Below the pieces are notes generated by a model. The model was not told the origin of the DNA, made no database searches, and worked only from the letters and a program-made list of their open reading frames with translations. A program made the translations under genes and the position numbers. A stretch of DNA of 64,000 nucleotides from the NCBI GenBank assembly GCA_042701975.1, contig CP170561.1, positions 1,550,001 through 1,614,000 of the forward strand, given 5' to 3'. Source of the stretch: JAFALK01 sp042701975 (GTDB lineage: Bacteria; Pseudomonadota; Gammaproteobacteria; Burkholderiales; Burkholderiaceae_C). Shown here piece after piece: positions 15,992 to 25,800 of the stretch (position 1 is the stretch's first letter; each line of letters begins with the position of its first letter).

Positions 15992-16675
15992 GTGCGTATC
16001 CTGCTTGTCGAAGACGACGCCACCTTGGCTGAATCCACCACCCGTGCGCTGCGCTCGCAGGGCTGGGTCGTCGACTGCACGGCCCGCGGCGAGCCCGTTC
16101 CTCTGTCGCTGCGCGAAGACCGCTATGACCTGCTGATCCTCGACATCGGCCTGGCCGGCATCGACGGGTTCGAAACACTGCGCCGCGTGCGTTCGCAGGG
16201 CAGCCCCATTCCGGTGCTGATCCTCACCGCCCGCGACGGCGTGGAAGACCGCGTGCGCGGCCTGGAGATCGGCGCCGACGACTACCTCGTCAAGCCCTTC
16301 GCGCTGTCGGAGCTGATCGCCCGTGCCCGCGCCCTGGTGCGCCGCAGCCAGGCCCGCTTCTCCAACGAGCTCAAGATGGCCAGCCTGCGCATGGACCTGG
16401 ACGCCCGCCGCGCCTGGCTGGGCGAGGAGCCGCTGTCGCTCTCGGCGCGCGAGTGGGAAGTGCTGTCCTTCATGATGGCCCGCATCGGCAAGGTGATCGC
16501 CAAGGAGCAGATCGTCTCGGCCAGCAACGGCTGGGACCAGAGCACGACCGACAACGCCGTCGAGGTCTGCATCTCGCGCCTGCGCGCCAAGCTCGAGCCC
16601 GCGGGCATCCAGATCCGCACCGTGCGCGGCTTCGGCTACCTGCTTGAAGAGCAGGCGCCGGCCGTAAGAAGCTGA
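15992..16675 (+). CDS. OmpR/PhoB-family response regulator
   Basis: A 227-residue regulator. Residues 1-115 form the receiver domain (RILLVEDDATL, phosphoacceptor Asp51 in LILDIGLAG, and Lys in YLVKPF). Residues about 130-220 form the winged-helix output domain ending in IRTVRGFGYLL. It resembles the QseB/TctD group. The start is GTG at 15992 with a GGAG site upstream. The histidine kinase gene follows immediately and forms the cognate pair. Target genes are unknown; the system is not next to a recognisable transporter or effector, so the signal cannot be guessed. Confidence 0.93.
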   Translation: MRILLVEDDATLAESTTRALRSQGWVVDCTARGEPVPLSLREDRYDLLILDIGLAGIDGFETLRRVRSQGSPIPVLILTARDGVEDRVRGLEIGADDYLVKPFALSELIARARALVRRSQARFSNELKMASLRMDLDARRAWLGEEPLSLSAREWEVLSFMMARIGKVIAKEQIVSASNGWDQSTTDNAVEVCISRLRAKLEPAGIQIRTVRGFGYLLEEQAPAVRS

Positions 16676-16689
16676 AGCGTCGCCTGGCT

Positions 16690-18063
16690 TTGGGTGCGCC
16701 GCTTTCGCTCAAGCAGCGGCTCTTTCTGTGGTTGTTGCTGCCGCTCCTGCTGGCCGTGCCGGCGGGCAGCTTTGCGCTCTACACGCTGATCCGCAACACC
16801 ACGGTGGCCTGGCTGGACCAGGGCCTGGGCGACACGGCCCTGGCCCTGTCCACCTTCATCCGCACGCATGACGGCGAGCTGATCGTCGAGATCTCCGGCC
16901 AGACCGATGGCGCGCTGCGCTTCGACCGCATGGACCGCGTCTTCTACACGGTGCTGGCGCCGCAGGGCCAACGCCTGGCGGGCGACACGCTGCTGGGCGA
17001 GCCCGACGTCCACGTGGCTGCCGGCGAATGGGATTTCCGCGATGCCGAGCTCGACGGCAAGACGCTGCGCCTGGCCACGCTGGGTGTGGCCTGCGGCGTG
17101 GTCGGCAACGTCTGCCAGATCCGCGTGGCCGAGACCACCACCAAGCGCGCTGCGCTGCGCCGCGACCTGCTGCTGGCGGTTGGCGTGACCATGCTGCTGC
17201 TGTCCACCGGCCTGGTGCTCGCCGGCTGGCTGTCCATCCGCCAGGGCCTGCGGCCACTGGGCGAGCTCTCGCGCGAGGTGGAGCGCCGCGACCTCGACCG
17301 GCTCGAGCCGTTGGAGCAGCCCGTGCCCAACGAGGTGAAGCCGTTGATCGCCGCGCTGAACCGGCTGTTCGAGCGCCTGCGCGCCGCGGCCGGCACGCAG
17401 CAGGACTTCCTGGCCAACGCTGCCCACCAGCTGCGCACACCGCTCACAGCCCTGCGCACCGAGATCGAGCTGGCCCTGCTGGAGCCGCACGAGGCCGCGC
17501 AGGAGCCGCTGCTGCAACGGCTCAAGAACAGCGTGGATCGCAGTGCCCGCCTGGCGCAGCAGATGCTTTCCATGGCGCGCAGCGACGCCAGTCCGCCGCA
17601 CGAAGGCCAGCGCTTGCTGGACCTGCGCGACTTGGCCGCGCTGGCCGCTGAAGACTGGGTGCCGCGCGCCTTGAACGCCGGCATCGACCTCGGCTTCGAG
17701 CTGGAGAGCGCGCCCGTGCTGGCCCGCAGCTTCTTGCTGCGCGAGCTGCTGGAGAACCTGATCCACAACGCTGTGAGCTACGCCGGCGAGGGCGCGCGCA
17801 TCACCGTGCGCGCCGGCGTGCGCGAAGGCCGCGCTGTGCTGGAGGTGGAAGACACCGGCCCTGGCATCCCGCCGGAGGAGCGTGGCCGCGTGCTGCAACG
17901 CTTCCAGCGCGGACCCGAGGCCAAGGGCAGCGGCTCGGGCCTGGGCCTGGCCATCGCGCAGGACATCGCGATCAGCCACGGCGGCACGCTGACGCTCGGC
18001 GAGGGCGCGCACGGCCAGGGGCTGCGCGTGTGCCTGACGCTACCGCTGGCGTCTTCCGTCTAG
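16690..18063 (+). CDS. Sensor histidine kinase, partner of the response regulator
   Basis: A kinase of about 457 residues. An N-terminal membrane segment (LFLWLLLPLLLAVPAGSF), a periplasmic region of about 130 residues that resembles the 2CSK-N domain of QseC/TctE kinases, a second membrane segment (about 160-180), then the phosphoacceptor His246 in AAHQLRTPLTALR and ATPase boxes (LLENLIHNAVSY, VEDTGPGIP, GSGLGLAIA). The start is uncertain. TTG 16690 is used here, but CTG 16672 overlaps the regulator stop as CTGA and would give LKRRLALG-, resembling a coupled start; no ATG or GTG is available in the region. It overlaps the next convergent gene by 4 bases. Confidence 0.9.
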   Translation: MGAPLSLKQRLFLWLLLPLLLAVPAGSFALYTLIRNTTVAWLDQGLGDTALALSTFIRTHDGELIVEISGQTDGALRFDRMDRVFYTVLAPQGQRLAGDTLLGEPDVHVAAGEWDFRDAELDGKTLRLATLGVACGVVGNVCQIRVAETTTKRAALRRDLLLAVGVTMLLLSTGLVLAGWLSIRQGLRPLGELSREVERRDLDRLEPLEQPVPNEVKPLIAALNRLFERLRAAAGTQQDFLANAAHQLRTPLTALRTEIELALLEPHEAAQEPLLQRLKNSVDRSARLAQQMLSMARSDASPPHEGQRLLDLRDLAALAAEDWVPRALNAGIDLGFELESAPVLARSFLLRELLENLIHNAVSYAGEGARITVRAGVREGRAVLEVEDTGPGIPPEERGRVLQRFQRGPEAKGSGSGLGLAIAQDIAISHGGTLTLGEGAHGQGLRVCLTLPLASSV

Positions 18064-20898
18064 GCTCCGCGCAGATCGTCGACGGGCACGGCCAGCTGCG
18101 TCTGACCGGTGACGCGCTGGATCAGCTGTGAGATCGCATCCACGTCGTTGTCGATGTTGCCGTGCGAAGCCTTGGCCGTGACCGGCGCGGCGCCGGACGG
18201 CCGCGCCACCGTGACGAGCCCGCCGACGATGTGCGTGCGCTGGTCGAGCTCGGCATCGATCGCCGCGCGGCGCCAATTGGACAGCGCTTCGCGCGTATCC
18301 GACGAGCCGTCCCATTTGTCGTAGTGTTGGTCTTCGATCAGGTGCAGGCCGAGCAGCGGCGTGCGCAGGTCCGTCTCCAGCGCGTTCGACACGAGGTACA
18401 GCAGCGACTTGCGATAGATGACCGCCACAGTGTCGTCCAGCTCGGCTTGGTTGCCGAGCACGTGCAGGCGCAGGCGCTGCATGCGCTCGGGCGAGTTGGC
18501 ATAGCTCGTGTTCGCAAAGGCCACCGAGCAGGCCGGCGCCAGCAGCTCGATGCCCGTGGGCGCGAGCTTGCCGCGCTGGGCCAGCTGGTTCAGCAGATAG
18601 CCCAGCCAGATCGAGCCCGCCGAGTGCCCCGCCAGATGCAGCTCGAACTGATCGCCCCAGGTGGCTTGCAGCGTCTCCAGCGCATCCAGCAGCAGCTCGC
18701 CACCGTGACGCGGCGCGAAGGCCAGCTCAGCATTGCCCTTCATCTCGGACCAGATCGGCTTGGCCAGCGGCCGGCCGATGGTTTTCTCGATCAGCAGATC
18801 GGTCTTGTCCGTCACCCACTCGGCCACGCCGCCCACCATGCCCGCCTGCTGGCGCCGATCCTGCAGGATCTGCTGCAGCGATTCGAGCAGGCCCGTCTTC
18901 CACACGATGAAGATGGGGTAGCAGCCGTTGCCGGCGAAGTAACGGCCCATCGCAGCGGCACGGTCGATGGCGTCGCTCTCGCTGTTGAGGCCGCCGTGCA
19001 CGTAGAGCACGACGCGCTTGCGCTCGTTCGTCGGGCGCGTTCGGAACCACGCGTCCGGCAGCGCAAAGCACTGGTGCTGCAGCTTGCGCGGCGCCTCGTC
19101 CTCGGTCAGGTAGCGCGACACGCGGCCGTCATTGCCCAGCACCACGCTGTGCTGGTAGGCCAGGCTCTTGTCCCACCAGCCCGCGTGCGACGCGCCCGCC
19201 GCCTTGCCCCTGGTGGCCTGCGCAGCGGTGAGGCTGCCGGCCACCACGCCCGGCACGCCCAGCGCCACCACCCAGGCATCCATGCCGTGCGTGAGCCAGT
19301 CGGCATAGGCCAGCACCGCAAAGCCGCCCGCGCCGAAGTCCTTGCCCCAGGAGTTCTGGATCACGAAGCCGTCGCGGTTGAAGCCCACGAGCGCGTAGGC
19401 GTGGCCCTCGGTGCGCGCGGGCTTGCCGTCCCAGGGGATGCGAGGCAGGTCGGCGTGGCCCTTGATCTTTGCAGCCTTGCTCGGCACGTGGTCCCAGCCG
19501 TCGTGCGTCCACGAGGACACATAGATCGCGCCATGCTGGGCGATGGCTGCCTGCATGTCGGTGATGCAGCTGGGCTCCACGCGGTAGTAGATGCCCAGCG
19601 GGATCTCGGCTGCGCGTCGGGCAAAGCCATAACGCGCAGCCCGAGCGGCGCCGTCGCCATCGGGCCAATCCTTGTGCAGGCACACGCCGTTGCGGTACCA
19701 GCCCTTGAGCGCGCCGCGGCAGGAAGAGCCTTCATAGTCCTCGCCCTGGTACTCGTCATAACGCCGCGCCAGGACGTACAGCATGCGTGGGCTGACCGAC
19801 TCCAGCCGCTTCGGACAGCCGTGGCCCACCCAGCGCAGGTAGTTGACGACGCAGGCCAGGCCGAAGCCCGTGCAGGCGCCTTCGTCACCCTGGTCGAGGA
19901 TCAGCCCCGCTTCGCTGTAGCGCGGCAGCAGGTCGGCAATCTGCGCGCGCGTGGGATGCTCGGGCGGCAGGCTCTGCGGCAGTGGCATGTAGAAGCGGTC
20001 GCGCGCGTCGAACGGATCCTTGCGCGTGCCGGTCGAGCGCTTGCTGGTGGTGGCGCTGCCCGCCGTCGCTGCGGCCTTCTTCGCGCGCGCGCCACCCACC
20101 GCCACGGGCCACACACCGGCCGCGAGATCGAAGACGTTGGTGAAGCGATCCAGCCCGTGCGCGCCGCCGTTCACCAGCTTGCGCGCTGCGGCCAGGTCGT
20201 TCGCCGCGAGTGCCGTGCGGCAGCGATCCGCTGCATCGTCCAGGAAGGCGGCCAGCAGCAACGCCGCGACTTCGGGTGTATTGGCCAGCTCGGGCTGCGC
20301 GGTCAGGTCGATGCCGATCTTCTCTCCGTACTTCGCGTAGTTGTTGCGGCCGGTGAGCTGCACGAAGCCACGGCCGCGGAACATCGCGCCTTCCCCCTTG
20401 CGATTGCCCAGCTTGCCGTCGTAGAGCGCGAACGGTGCACCGCCTGGCGCCGTGTTGAAGCGCGACATGCCCTCGTTGATCGGCACGAAGCCTTCCGTCT
20501 CCCGCGCGGATCGTGCCCAGCGCGCACAGCACCATGGGCCGATCCGTGAGCTTGTAGGTGGCCAGCGCCGCCTCGATGTACGCGAGATAGCGCGACACAT
20601 TCGCCGCCTTGGTGGCGGGGAAGAGCTTGAACACCACGTTGTTGGGCGGCATGAAGACCGGCGGCGCCTTCACCAGCCCGAGCAGTCGCTGGCAATAGGG
20701 CCCGACGACGCCGTCGGCAATGATGCTCACCCCGGCCTGCCAGCGCCGGATCGCGGCATCGAACTCCGCATCGATGGTGGGCCGCGCTTTCTCCAGCACC
20801 GGATAGGTGGCGGCATCCGCCCCCAGCTCGTGCGCCAGCGCATCGGCCAGCGCTTTCACATCGGAGCCGCTCGCTCCGCGCATCAGGATGTTCTTCAC
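18060..20898 (-). pseudogene. Four-domain enzyme (peptidoglycan-binding, GH19-like, papain-like, alpha/beta hydrolase) with a +1 frameshift
   Basis: Starting at ATG 20898, residues 5-75 match a peptidoglycan-binding domain (RRWQAGVSIIADGVVGP). Next comes a GH19 chitinase/endolysin-like domain (FRGRGFVQLTGRNNYAKYG). A papain-like cysteine protease follows with its full set of catalytic motifs: DQGDEGACTGFG (Gln, Cys), EGHAYALVGFN (His) and IQNSWGKDFG (Asn). The last part is an alpha/beta hydrolase with VLYVHGGLNS and nucleophile motif AGHSAGS. Reading breaks at the CCC run at 20501-20503 (GGG on the coding strand). Removing one G restores IRAETEGF, where the Glu is the expected GH19 catalytic acid. 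Intact length would be about 945 residues. There is no signal peptide. It may be a lysis or interbacterial effector, but that is conjecture. Sequencing error is possible. Confidence 0.8.
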
Positions 20899-20954
20899 GA
20901 TGGCCTCGCCGGGTGTGATGGGTGGGGAAGGCTAAGCGGGAAGGGGTTGCGGCG

Positions 20955-20996
20955 CAACGTAAGGCTTGGGGAAGGGGGAGGGGAATACTTACGTTG
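20955..20996. promoter_or_regulatory. 9-bp inverted repeat around a G-rich loop
   Basis: CAACGTAAG (20955-20963) and CTTACGTTG (20988-20996) are perfect inverted copies separated by 24 bases that include GGGG, GGGGG and GGGG runs. It lies upstream of the four-domain enzyme gene and could be a regulator site or an RNA/DNA structure. No function can be assigned. Confidence 0.55.
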
Positions 20997-21120
20997 AGGG
21001 ATCGAGGGAGTTCAGCGTTGACTGCGTGAATCTGCGGCACCTAGGATGCGGGCGGTCACAATCCTGTGGACCGCGCGAATCAATCGCTGCCAGTCCGCTT
21101 CAACTCTGGATCGAATCCGC

Positions 21121-21471
21121 ATGACCCGCCGATGGCCTCTCATTGCGCTTGTCGCGACATTGCTTTCCATGGCGATGGTTGGCCACGGTGTTGCGCAGTC
21201 AGTACCCAAGATGCTTCGACTCGAACTCGCGAAGGGCGGCGCCTACGTTCTGGATGGAAAGCCTGTAGAGCGCGCTGCGCTGACAGAGGTTTTCCTCCGG
21301 CACAAACGCGAGGACGGCCGCCTGATGGTGGCTTTGGTATCCTCGCTCGACGGCAAATCCGAAGACGTCAACTTCGCATTGGAGGCTGTGCGAAAGGCGG
21401 GTGGAAGCGTCGCTCTGGTTGGTGGTGAGGCCTTCTATCCATCCGGCAAAGTCAGCGGGGCTCAGCGGTGA
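21121..21471 (+). CDS. Secreted small protein resembling the periplasmic domain of ExbD/TolR
   Basis: A 116-residue protein. The N-terminus (MTRRWPLIALVATLLSMAMVGHGVAQS) is a clear signal peptide with a likely cut after GVA or AQS. The mature part (AYVLDGKPVERAALTEVF, then VSSLDGKSEDVNFALEAVRKAGG) resembles the soluble domain of ExbD/TolR proteins, but the anchoring segment and its Asp are not present and no ExbB partner is nearby. The similarity is by pattern only. ATG 21121 is chosen because it gives the signal peptide; upstream in-frame codons add unlikely sequence. It heads a row of small genes with somewhat lower GC than the surroundings. Confidence 0.6.
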   Translation: MTRRWPLIALVATLLSMAMVGHGVAQSVPKMLRLELAKGGAYVLDGKPVERAALTEVFLRHKREDGRLMVALVSSLDGKSEDVNFALEAVRKAGGSVALVGGEAFYPSGKVSGAQR

Positions 21472-21507
21472 TCCGCGAGCTTGAAGGAATCGCCCGACGC
21501 TCGATCT

Positions 21508-21993
21508 ATGCCAGCTGACTCCAAGCGCGAGAAGAATTGGAAGCATCTCTATCTCCGTTCGGAGAAGCTGTCCCGCGCCCGCCAGCTGGGTGTTGACTAC
21601 CCCCGCGTCACTGAAGCTCAACTCATCCAGGACGAAGAATCCTTGTCGCGCACCTCAAGCCAACTCAACGTGCTGTTCGTCTGCAGCCGAAACCAATGGC
21701 GCAGCCCGACCGCCGAACAGGTCTGGCGCAAGCATCCGGCCATCGCCGTGCGATCCGGCGGAACCAGCCCGAATGCCAGGCATCCGGTCTCGGCCACGGA
21801 TATCGCATGGGCTCAGGTGATCTTCGTGATGGAAGAGAAGCACAAGTCGAGGCTCCAGGCGTCCTTCACGCGGCTCCTGGAGAACAAGACGATCCACGTG
21901 CTCGACATTCCGGATGAATACAAGTTCATGGATCCGGAGCTGGTTGAGTTGCTGCGGGATTCGGTGGGTGCTGTGCTCGAAGTTGATGGGTAA
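21508..21993 (+). CDS. COG4551-type low-molecular-weight protein tyrosine phosphatase with N-terminal extension
   Basis: A protein of 161 residues from ATG 21508. From about residue 54 it matches the COG4551 phosphatase group: NVLFVCSRNQWRSPTAEQVW contains the C-X5-R loop (Cys59, Arg65), SGGTSPNARHPVS follows, and VLDIPDEYKFMDPELVELL is the conserved end with the general-acid loop. Typical members are about 105 residues and begin at the first strand; here about 53 basic, helical residues precede it. A TTG near 21643 would give a standard-length protein, so the extension may be non-coding or a true fusion. Its stop overlaps the next start (TAATG), so the genes are coupled. Confidence 0.75.
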   Translation: MPADSKREKNWKHLYLRSEKLSRARQLGVDYPRVTEAQLIQDEESLSRTSSQLNVLFVCSRNQWRSPTAEQVWRKHPAIAVRSGGTSPNARHPVSATDIAWAQVIFVMEEKHKSRLQASFTRLLENKTIHVLDIPDEYKFMDPELVELLRDSVGAVLEVDG

Positions 21994-22376
21994 TGCCCTG
22001 CTCAGTTCACATGCAAACGCCTCTGAACCCGATTGCTGACCTCGAGACGCTCCGGGAAATCGCTCTGCGGCATGGCTACGACGGTCATGCGGCGCTCGTT
22101 GGGGAACTGTTGACGCGAGCAGCCAAGGATCGACAGGCCATCTGGGGCGCACTCAACACCATTGACGTCTGGGGCGGCGCTGGCTCTGTTGCCGATATTG
22201 CCCTCGGAGCGATGAGCCGCCTTCCTGATGCACAGGTTCGGGCTGACGAATTCCGCTGGCGCAATGCTCTTATCAGTCTCAGCATTGGCATGCACGAGAA
22301 CGGCATCTCCAATTCACGTGCGCAATCGTGGGCGGAGACGTTTCAAGCGTGGAATGACGCCCGCAATGGCATCTGA
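21993..22376 (+). CDS. Hypothetical protein, helical, coupled to the phosphatase gene
   Basis: A 127-residue protein I do not recognise. The ATG at 21993 overlaps the phosphatase stop by one base (TAATG); a second ATG at 22011 (MQTPLNPIADLETL) is also possible. The sequence looks wholly alpha-helical and cytoplasmic, with a striking LNTIDVWGGAGSVADIAL segment and an aromatic C-terminal half (FRWRN, WAETFQAWND). There is no signal or membrane segment. The small size and placement after an enzyme gene would suit an accessory or immunity-type protein, but nothing in the sequence shows that. Confidence 0.6.
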   Translation: MPCSVHMQTPLNPIADLETLREIALRHGYDGHAALVGELLTRAAKDRQAIWGALNTIDVWGGAGSVADIALGAMSRLPDAQVRADEFRWRNALISLSIGMHENGISNSRAQSWAETFQAWNDARNGI

Positions 22377-22383
22377 GATCACC

Positions 22384-22800
22384 ATGCCCACCGGCTACTC
22401 AGGAACTCCTCTTCCCAAGAAGCTCGGCATCACCGAGCACACCCAGCTCACGCCCATCAACGCGCCGCCGGAGTACGCAAGCCTGCTCGGCCCGACCCCC
22501 GATGGAGGCACCCCCAACGCGCCGCTGAACAAGAAGACCGATATTGCCCACGTCTTCGTCACAGAACGCGAAGACCTGGTCAAACAGCTGGCTCAGCTGC
22601 GCAAGAAGCTCCGCGACGATGCCGCGATCTGGGTCTCCTGGCCCAAGAAGGCCTCGAAGGTGCAGACGACCGTGACGGAGGACGTCATCCGTGAGATTGC
22701 CCTGCCGCTGGGCCTCGTTGACATCAAGGTCTGCGCCGTCAGCGAAGTGTGGTCGGGCTTGAAGCTGGTCGTGCGCAAGGAACTGCGCACGAAGCCTTAG
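22384..22800 (+). CDS. DUF3052 family protein
   Basis: A 138-residue protein matching DUF3052: the start MPTGYSGTPLPKKLGI and the central AHVFVTEREDLVKQLAQLRKKLRDDAAIWVSWPKKAS, followed by DVIREIALPLGLVDIKVCAVSEVWSGLKLV, are the family pattern. Members are cytoplasmic and of unknown function. ATG 22384 is chosen because the family begins at this GYSGTPL segment; ATG 22366 would overlap the preceding gene. The region between residues 20 and 50 looks like an insertion compared with the compact family form (proline-rich, PPEYASLLGPTPDGG). It ends two bases from the convergent oxidoreductase gene. Confidence 0.78.
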   Translation: MPTGYSGTPLPKKLGITEHTQLTPINAPPEYASLLGPTPDGGTPNAPLNKKTDIAHVFVTEREDLVKQLAQLRKKLRDDAAIWVSWPKKASKVQTTVTEDVIREIALPLGLVDIKVCAVSEVWSGLKLVVRKELRTKP

Positions 22801-22802
22801 CC

Positions 22803-25800
22803 TCAGCCGCGCGCCATGAACTTCATCGGCACCGCAGCCGGTTCCTGTACGCGACCCTGAAAGCGATCGAGCAGTTCGCGCTGCTGTGCCCGCGCGGTCG
22901 CCACGTTTGCCAGCTTCACATGGCCGTAGCCGCGGATCTTCTCCGGCAGGCTGGCGAGGCGCACGGCCAGGTCCAACTTTTCGGTCGACAGCGAAGCCAG
23001 CAGCTCGTCGACGAGCGCTTCGTACTCACTGATCAGCGAGCGCTCCATGCGGCGCTCTTCGGTGCGCGAGAACACGTCGAGCCAACTGCCGCGCAGGAAG
23101 CGCAGGCGGGCCATGACCTTCAACGCGCTCATCATCCACGGCCCCATCTCCATCTTGGCGACGCGGCCGTCCTTGCCGGGCTTGGCCAGCAGCGGTGGGG
23201 CCATGTGGAAGCTGATCGATTGCCAGTTCTCGAACTGGTCTTTCAGCGAGGCCTCGAAGCGGCCGTCGGTGTAGAGTCGCGCCACTTCCCATTCGTCCTT
23301 GATGGCCAGCAGCTTGGCGTAGTAGCGGGCCACGGCGAGCGAGAGCTGCGTTGATGTCGATCCGAGCTTGGCCTCGGCGGCACGCACGCGGTTCACGAGC
23401 TTCAGGTAACGCTCCGCATAAGCGACGTCCTGGTAGTCGGTGAGGTGCTGCATGCGACGCTGGACCAGGCTGTCCAGGTCCTGCGGCAGTGCTTGAGCTG
23501 CGGGCGCGCCAGCAAGGCGGCGCAGGCTCTCAGGCGCAGCGACGGCCAGGCGGCCGAGCGCAAAAGCCGTCTTGTTGGCGGCCACGGCCACGCCGTTGAG
23601 CTCCATGGCGCGCATCAGTGCGGCCTCGCTCAGCGGCACCAGGCCGCGCTGCCAGCAGGCGCCCAGCATGATGATGTTGGACGGCATGGTGTCGCCCATC
23701 AGTTCCTGCGCGATGGCCTGCGCGTCGAGCGTGGACAGCAGCTCGTCGTGCGCGCCGATGGCGTGGCGCATCTTGGCCAGCAGCGAGTCGGCGTGCAGGC
23801 TCGCGTCGGGCTGGCGCACGAAGGCGGCGGTGGGCATCTCGTGGGTGTTGGCGACGATCACCGTGCGGCCCGGCTTCACCGTGCCCAGCGCATCGGCGCT
23901 GGCGCCCACAACCATGTCGCAGGCCAGCAGCACGTCGGCCTGCTGGGTGTCGATGCGGACCTGATTGAGCTGGTCCGGCGTCTCGGCCAGGCGCACGAAG
24001 GACAGCACGGCGCCGCCCTTCTGCGCAAAGCCCATGAAGTCGAGCACCGAGCTCTGCTTGCCTTCCAGGTGCGCGGCCATCGAGACGAGCGCGCCGACCG
24101 TCACCACGCCGGTGCCCCCCACGCCAGTCACCAGCATGTCGAAGGGGCCCGTCCAGCTCCAGGTTCTCGGTGCCGCGATGCCGCTCAATTCACGCGTCAG
24201 GTCTTCGGGCGTGTAGTTCGCGCCCTGGCGCTTCTTCAGCTCGGCGCCATGCACCGAGACAAAGCTCGGGCAGAAGCCGTTCACGCAGGAAAAGTCCTTG
24301 TTGCAGCTGCTCTGGTCGATCTTGCGCTTGCGGCCGAGTTCGGTTTCCACCGGCATGACGGACAGGCAGTTGCTGGCCTGGCCGCAGTCGCCGCAGCCTT
24401 CGCACACGGCTTCGTTGATGAAGATGCGGCGCGGCGGATCGGGGAATTCCTTCTTCTTGCGGCGACGGCGCTTCTCGGCGGCGCAGGTCTGGTCGTAGAT
24501 CAGCACGGTCACGCCTTCGAGATCGCGCAGCTCGCGCTGCACGGTGTCGAGCTCGCTGCGGTCGTGGAAGGTCGTGCCGATGGGGAATTCGTTGCCATGA
24601 CCAACGTACTTCTGCGGCTCATCGGAGACGACGGCCAGGCGTTTCACGCCCTCGGCTTCCACCTGGCGCGCGATCTGCGGAACGCTGGTCGTGCCGTCCA
24701 CGGGCTGGCCGCCGGTCATCGCGACGGCGTCGTTGTAGAGGATCTTGTAGGTGATCGTCGCCTTGGCCGCGATGGCCTGGCGGATGGCCAGATAGCCCGA
24801 GTGGTAGTAGGTGCCGTCGCCGAGATTCTGGAAGACGTGCTTGTCGGTCGTGAAGCGGCTCTGCGCGACCCAGTCCACGCCTTCGGCGCCCATCTGGATC
24901 AGGCCCGATGTGCCGCGCTCCATCCAGCTGGCCATGAAGTGGCAGCCGATGCCGGCCTGCGCGCGCGAGCCGTCGGGCAGCTTCGTTGAAGTGTTGTGTG
25001 GGCAGCCCGAGCAGAAGTAGGGCTGGCGGCGCACGGCGTCGGCCGCATTGGAGAGCAGGGCCGGCGTCTGGAAGTCCACCACCAGATGGCGGCGATCCAG
25101 CGCGGGGTTCAGGCGCGCGAGCCAGTCGGCCACTGTGCCCATGATGCGCGAGGGGCGCAGCTCGCCGAGTGCGCTCAGCACGGCCTTGCCGTGTTCGTCG
25201 GTCTTGCCGACGACACGCGGGCGCTGCGCATCGGGCAGGTGGTAGAGCAGCTCCTTGATCTGGCGCTCGACGACCGGGCCCTTTTCCTCGATCACCAGCA
25301 TGTCCGTCAGGCCCTGCGCGAACTCGGCGATGCGCGTGGGCTCCAGCGGGAACACGAGGCCGACCTTGTAGACGCGCACACCGGCCGCGGCCAGCGCGTT
25401 AGGGTCGAGGTCCAGTCGGCGCAGCACCTCCATGAAGTCGTAGTGCGCCTTGCCGACCGTCACGATGCCTAACGTCGCGCGTGGACTGACAACGATGTGC
25501 TTGTCGATCGAATTCACCTTCGCGAAGGCGCGCACCGCATCGAGCTTGTGGGCCAAGCGCTCTTCCAGCGACAGCGAAGGCAGGTCCACCTGCCGGATGT
25601 GCAGGTCAGTCGGCGCCGTGTAGTCGAGCACCGGCTGATCCCAACTGATCGGTGTGGCGTCCAGATCGACGGTCATGCCGGACTCGACGACCTCGGAGAT
25701 GGCCTTGAACCCCACCCACGCGCCCGAGAAGCGCGAGAGCGCCCAGCCGTAGAGGCCGAACTCCAGGTACTCCGCCACATTGCCCGGGTGCACGACGGGC

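Noticed and set aside
21121..21471. A true ExbD/TolR energy-coupling protein
   Set aside because: The membrane anchor with its Asp is missing, a cleavable signal peptide is present, and no ExbB/TolQ gene is nearby.
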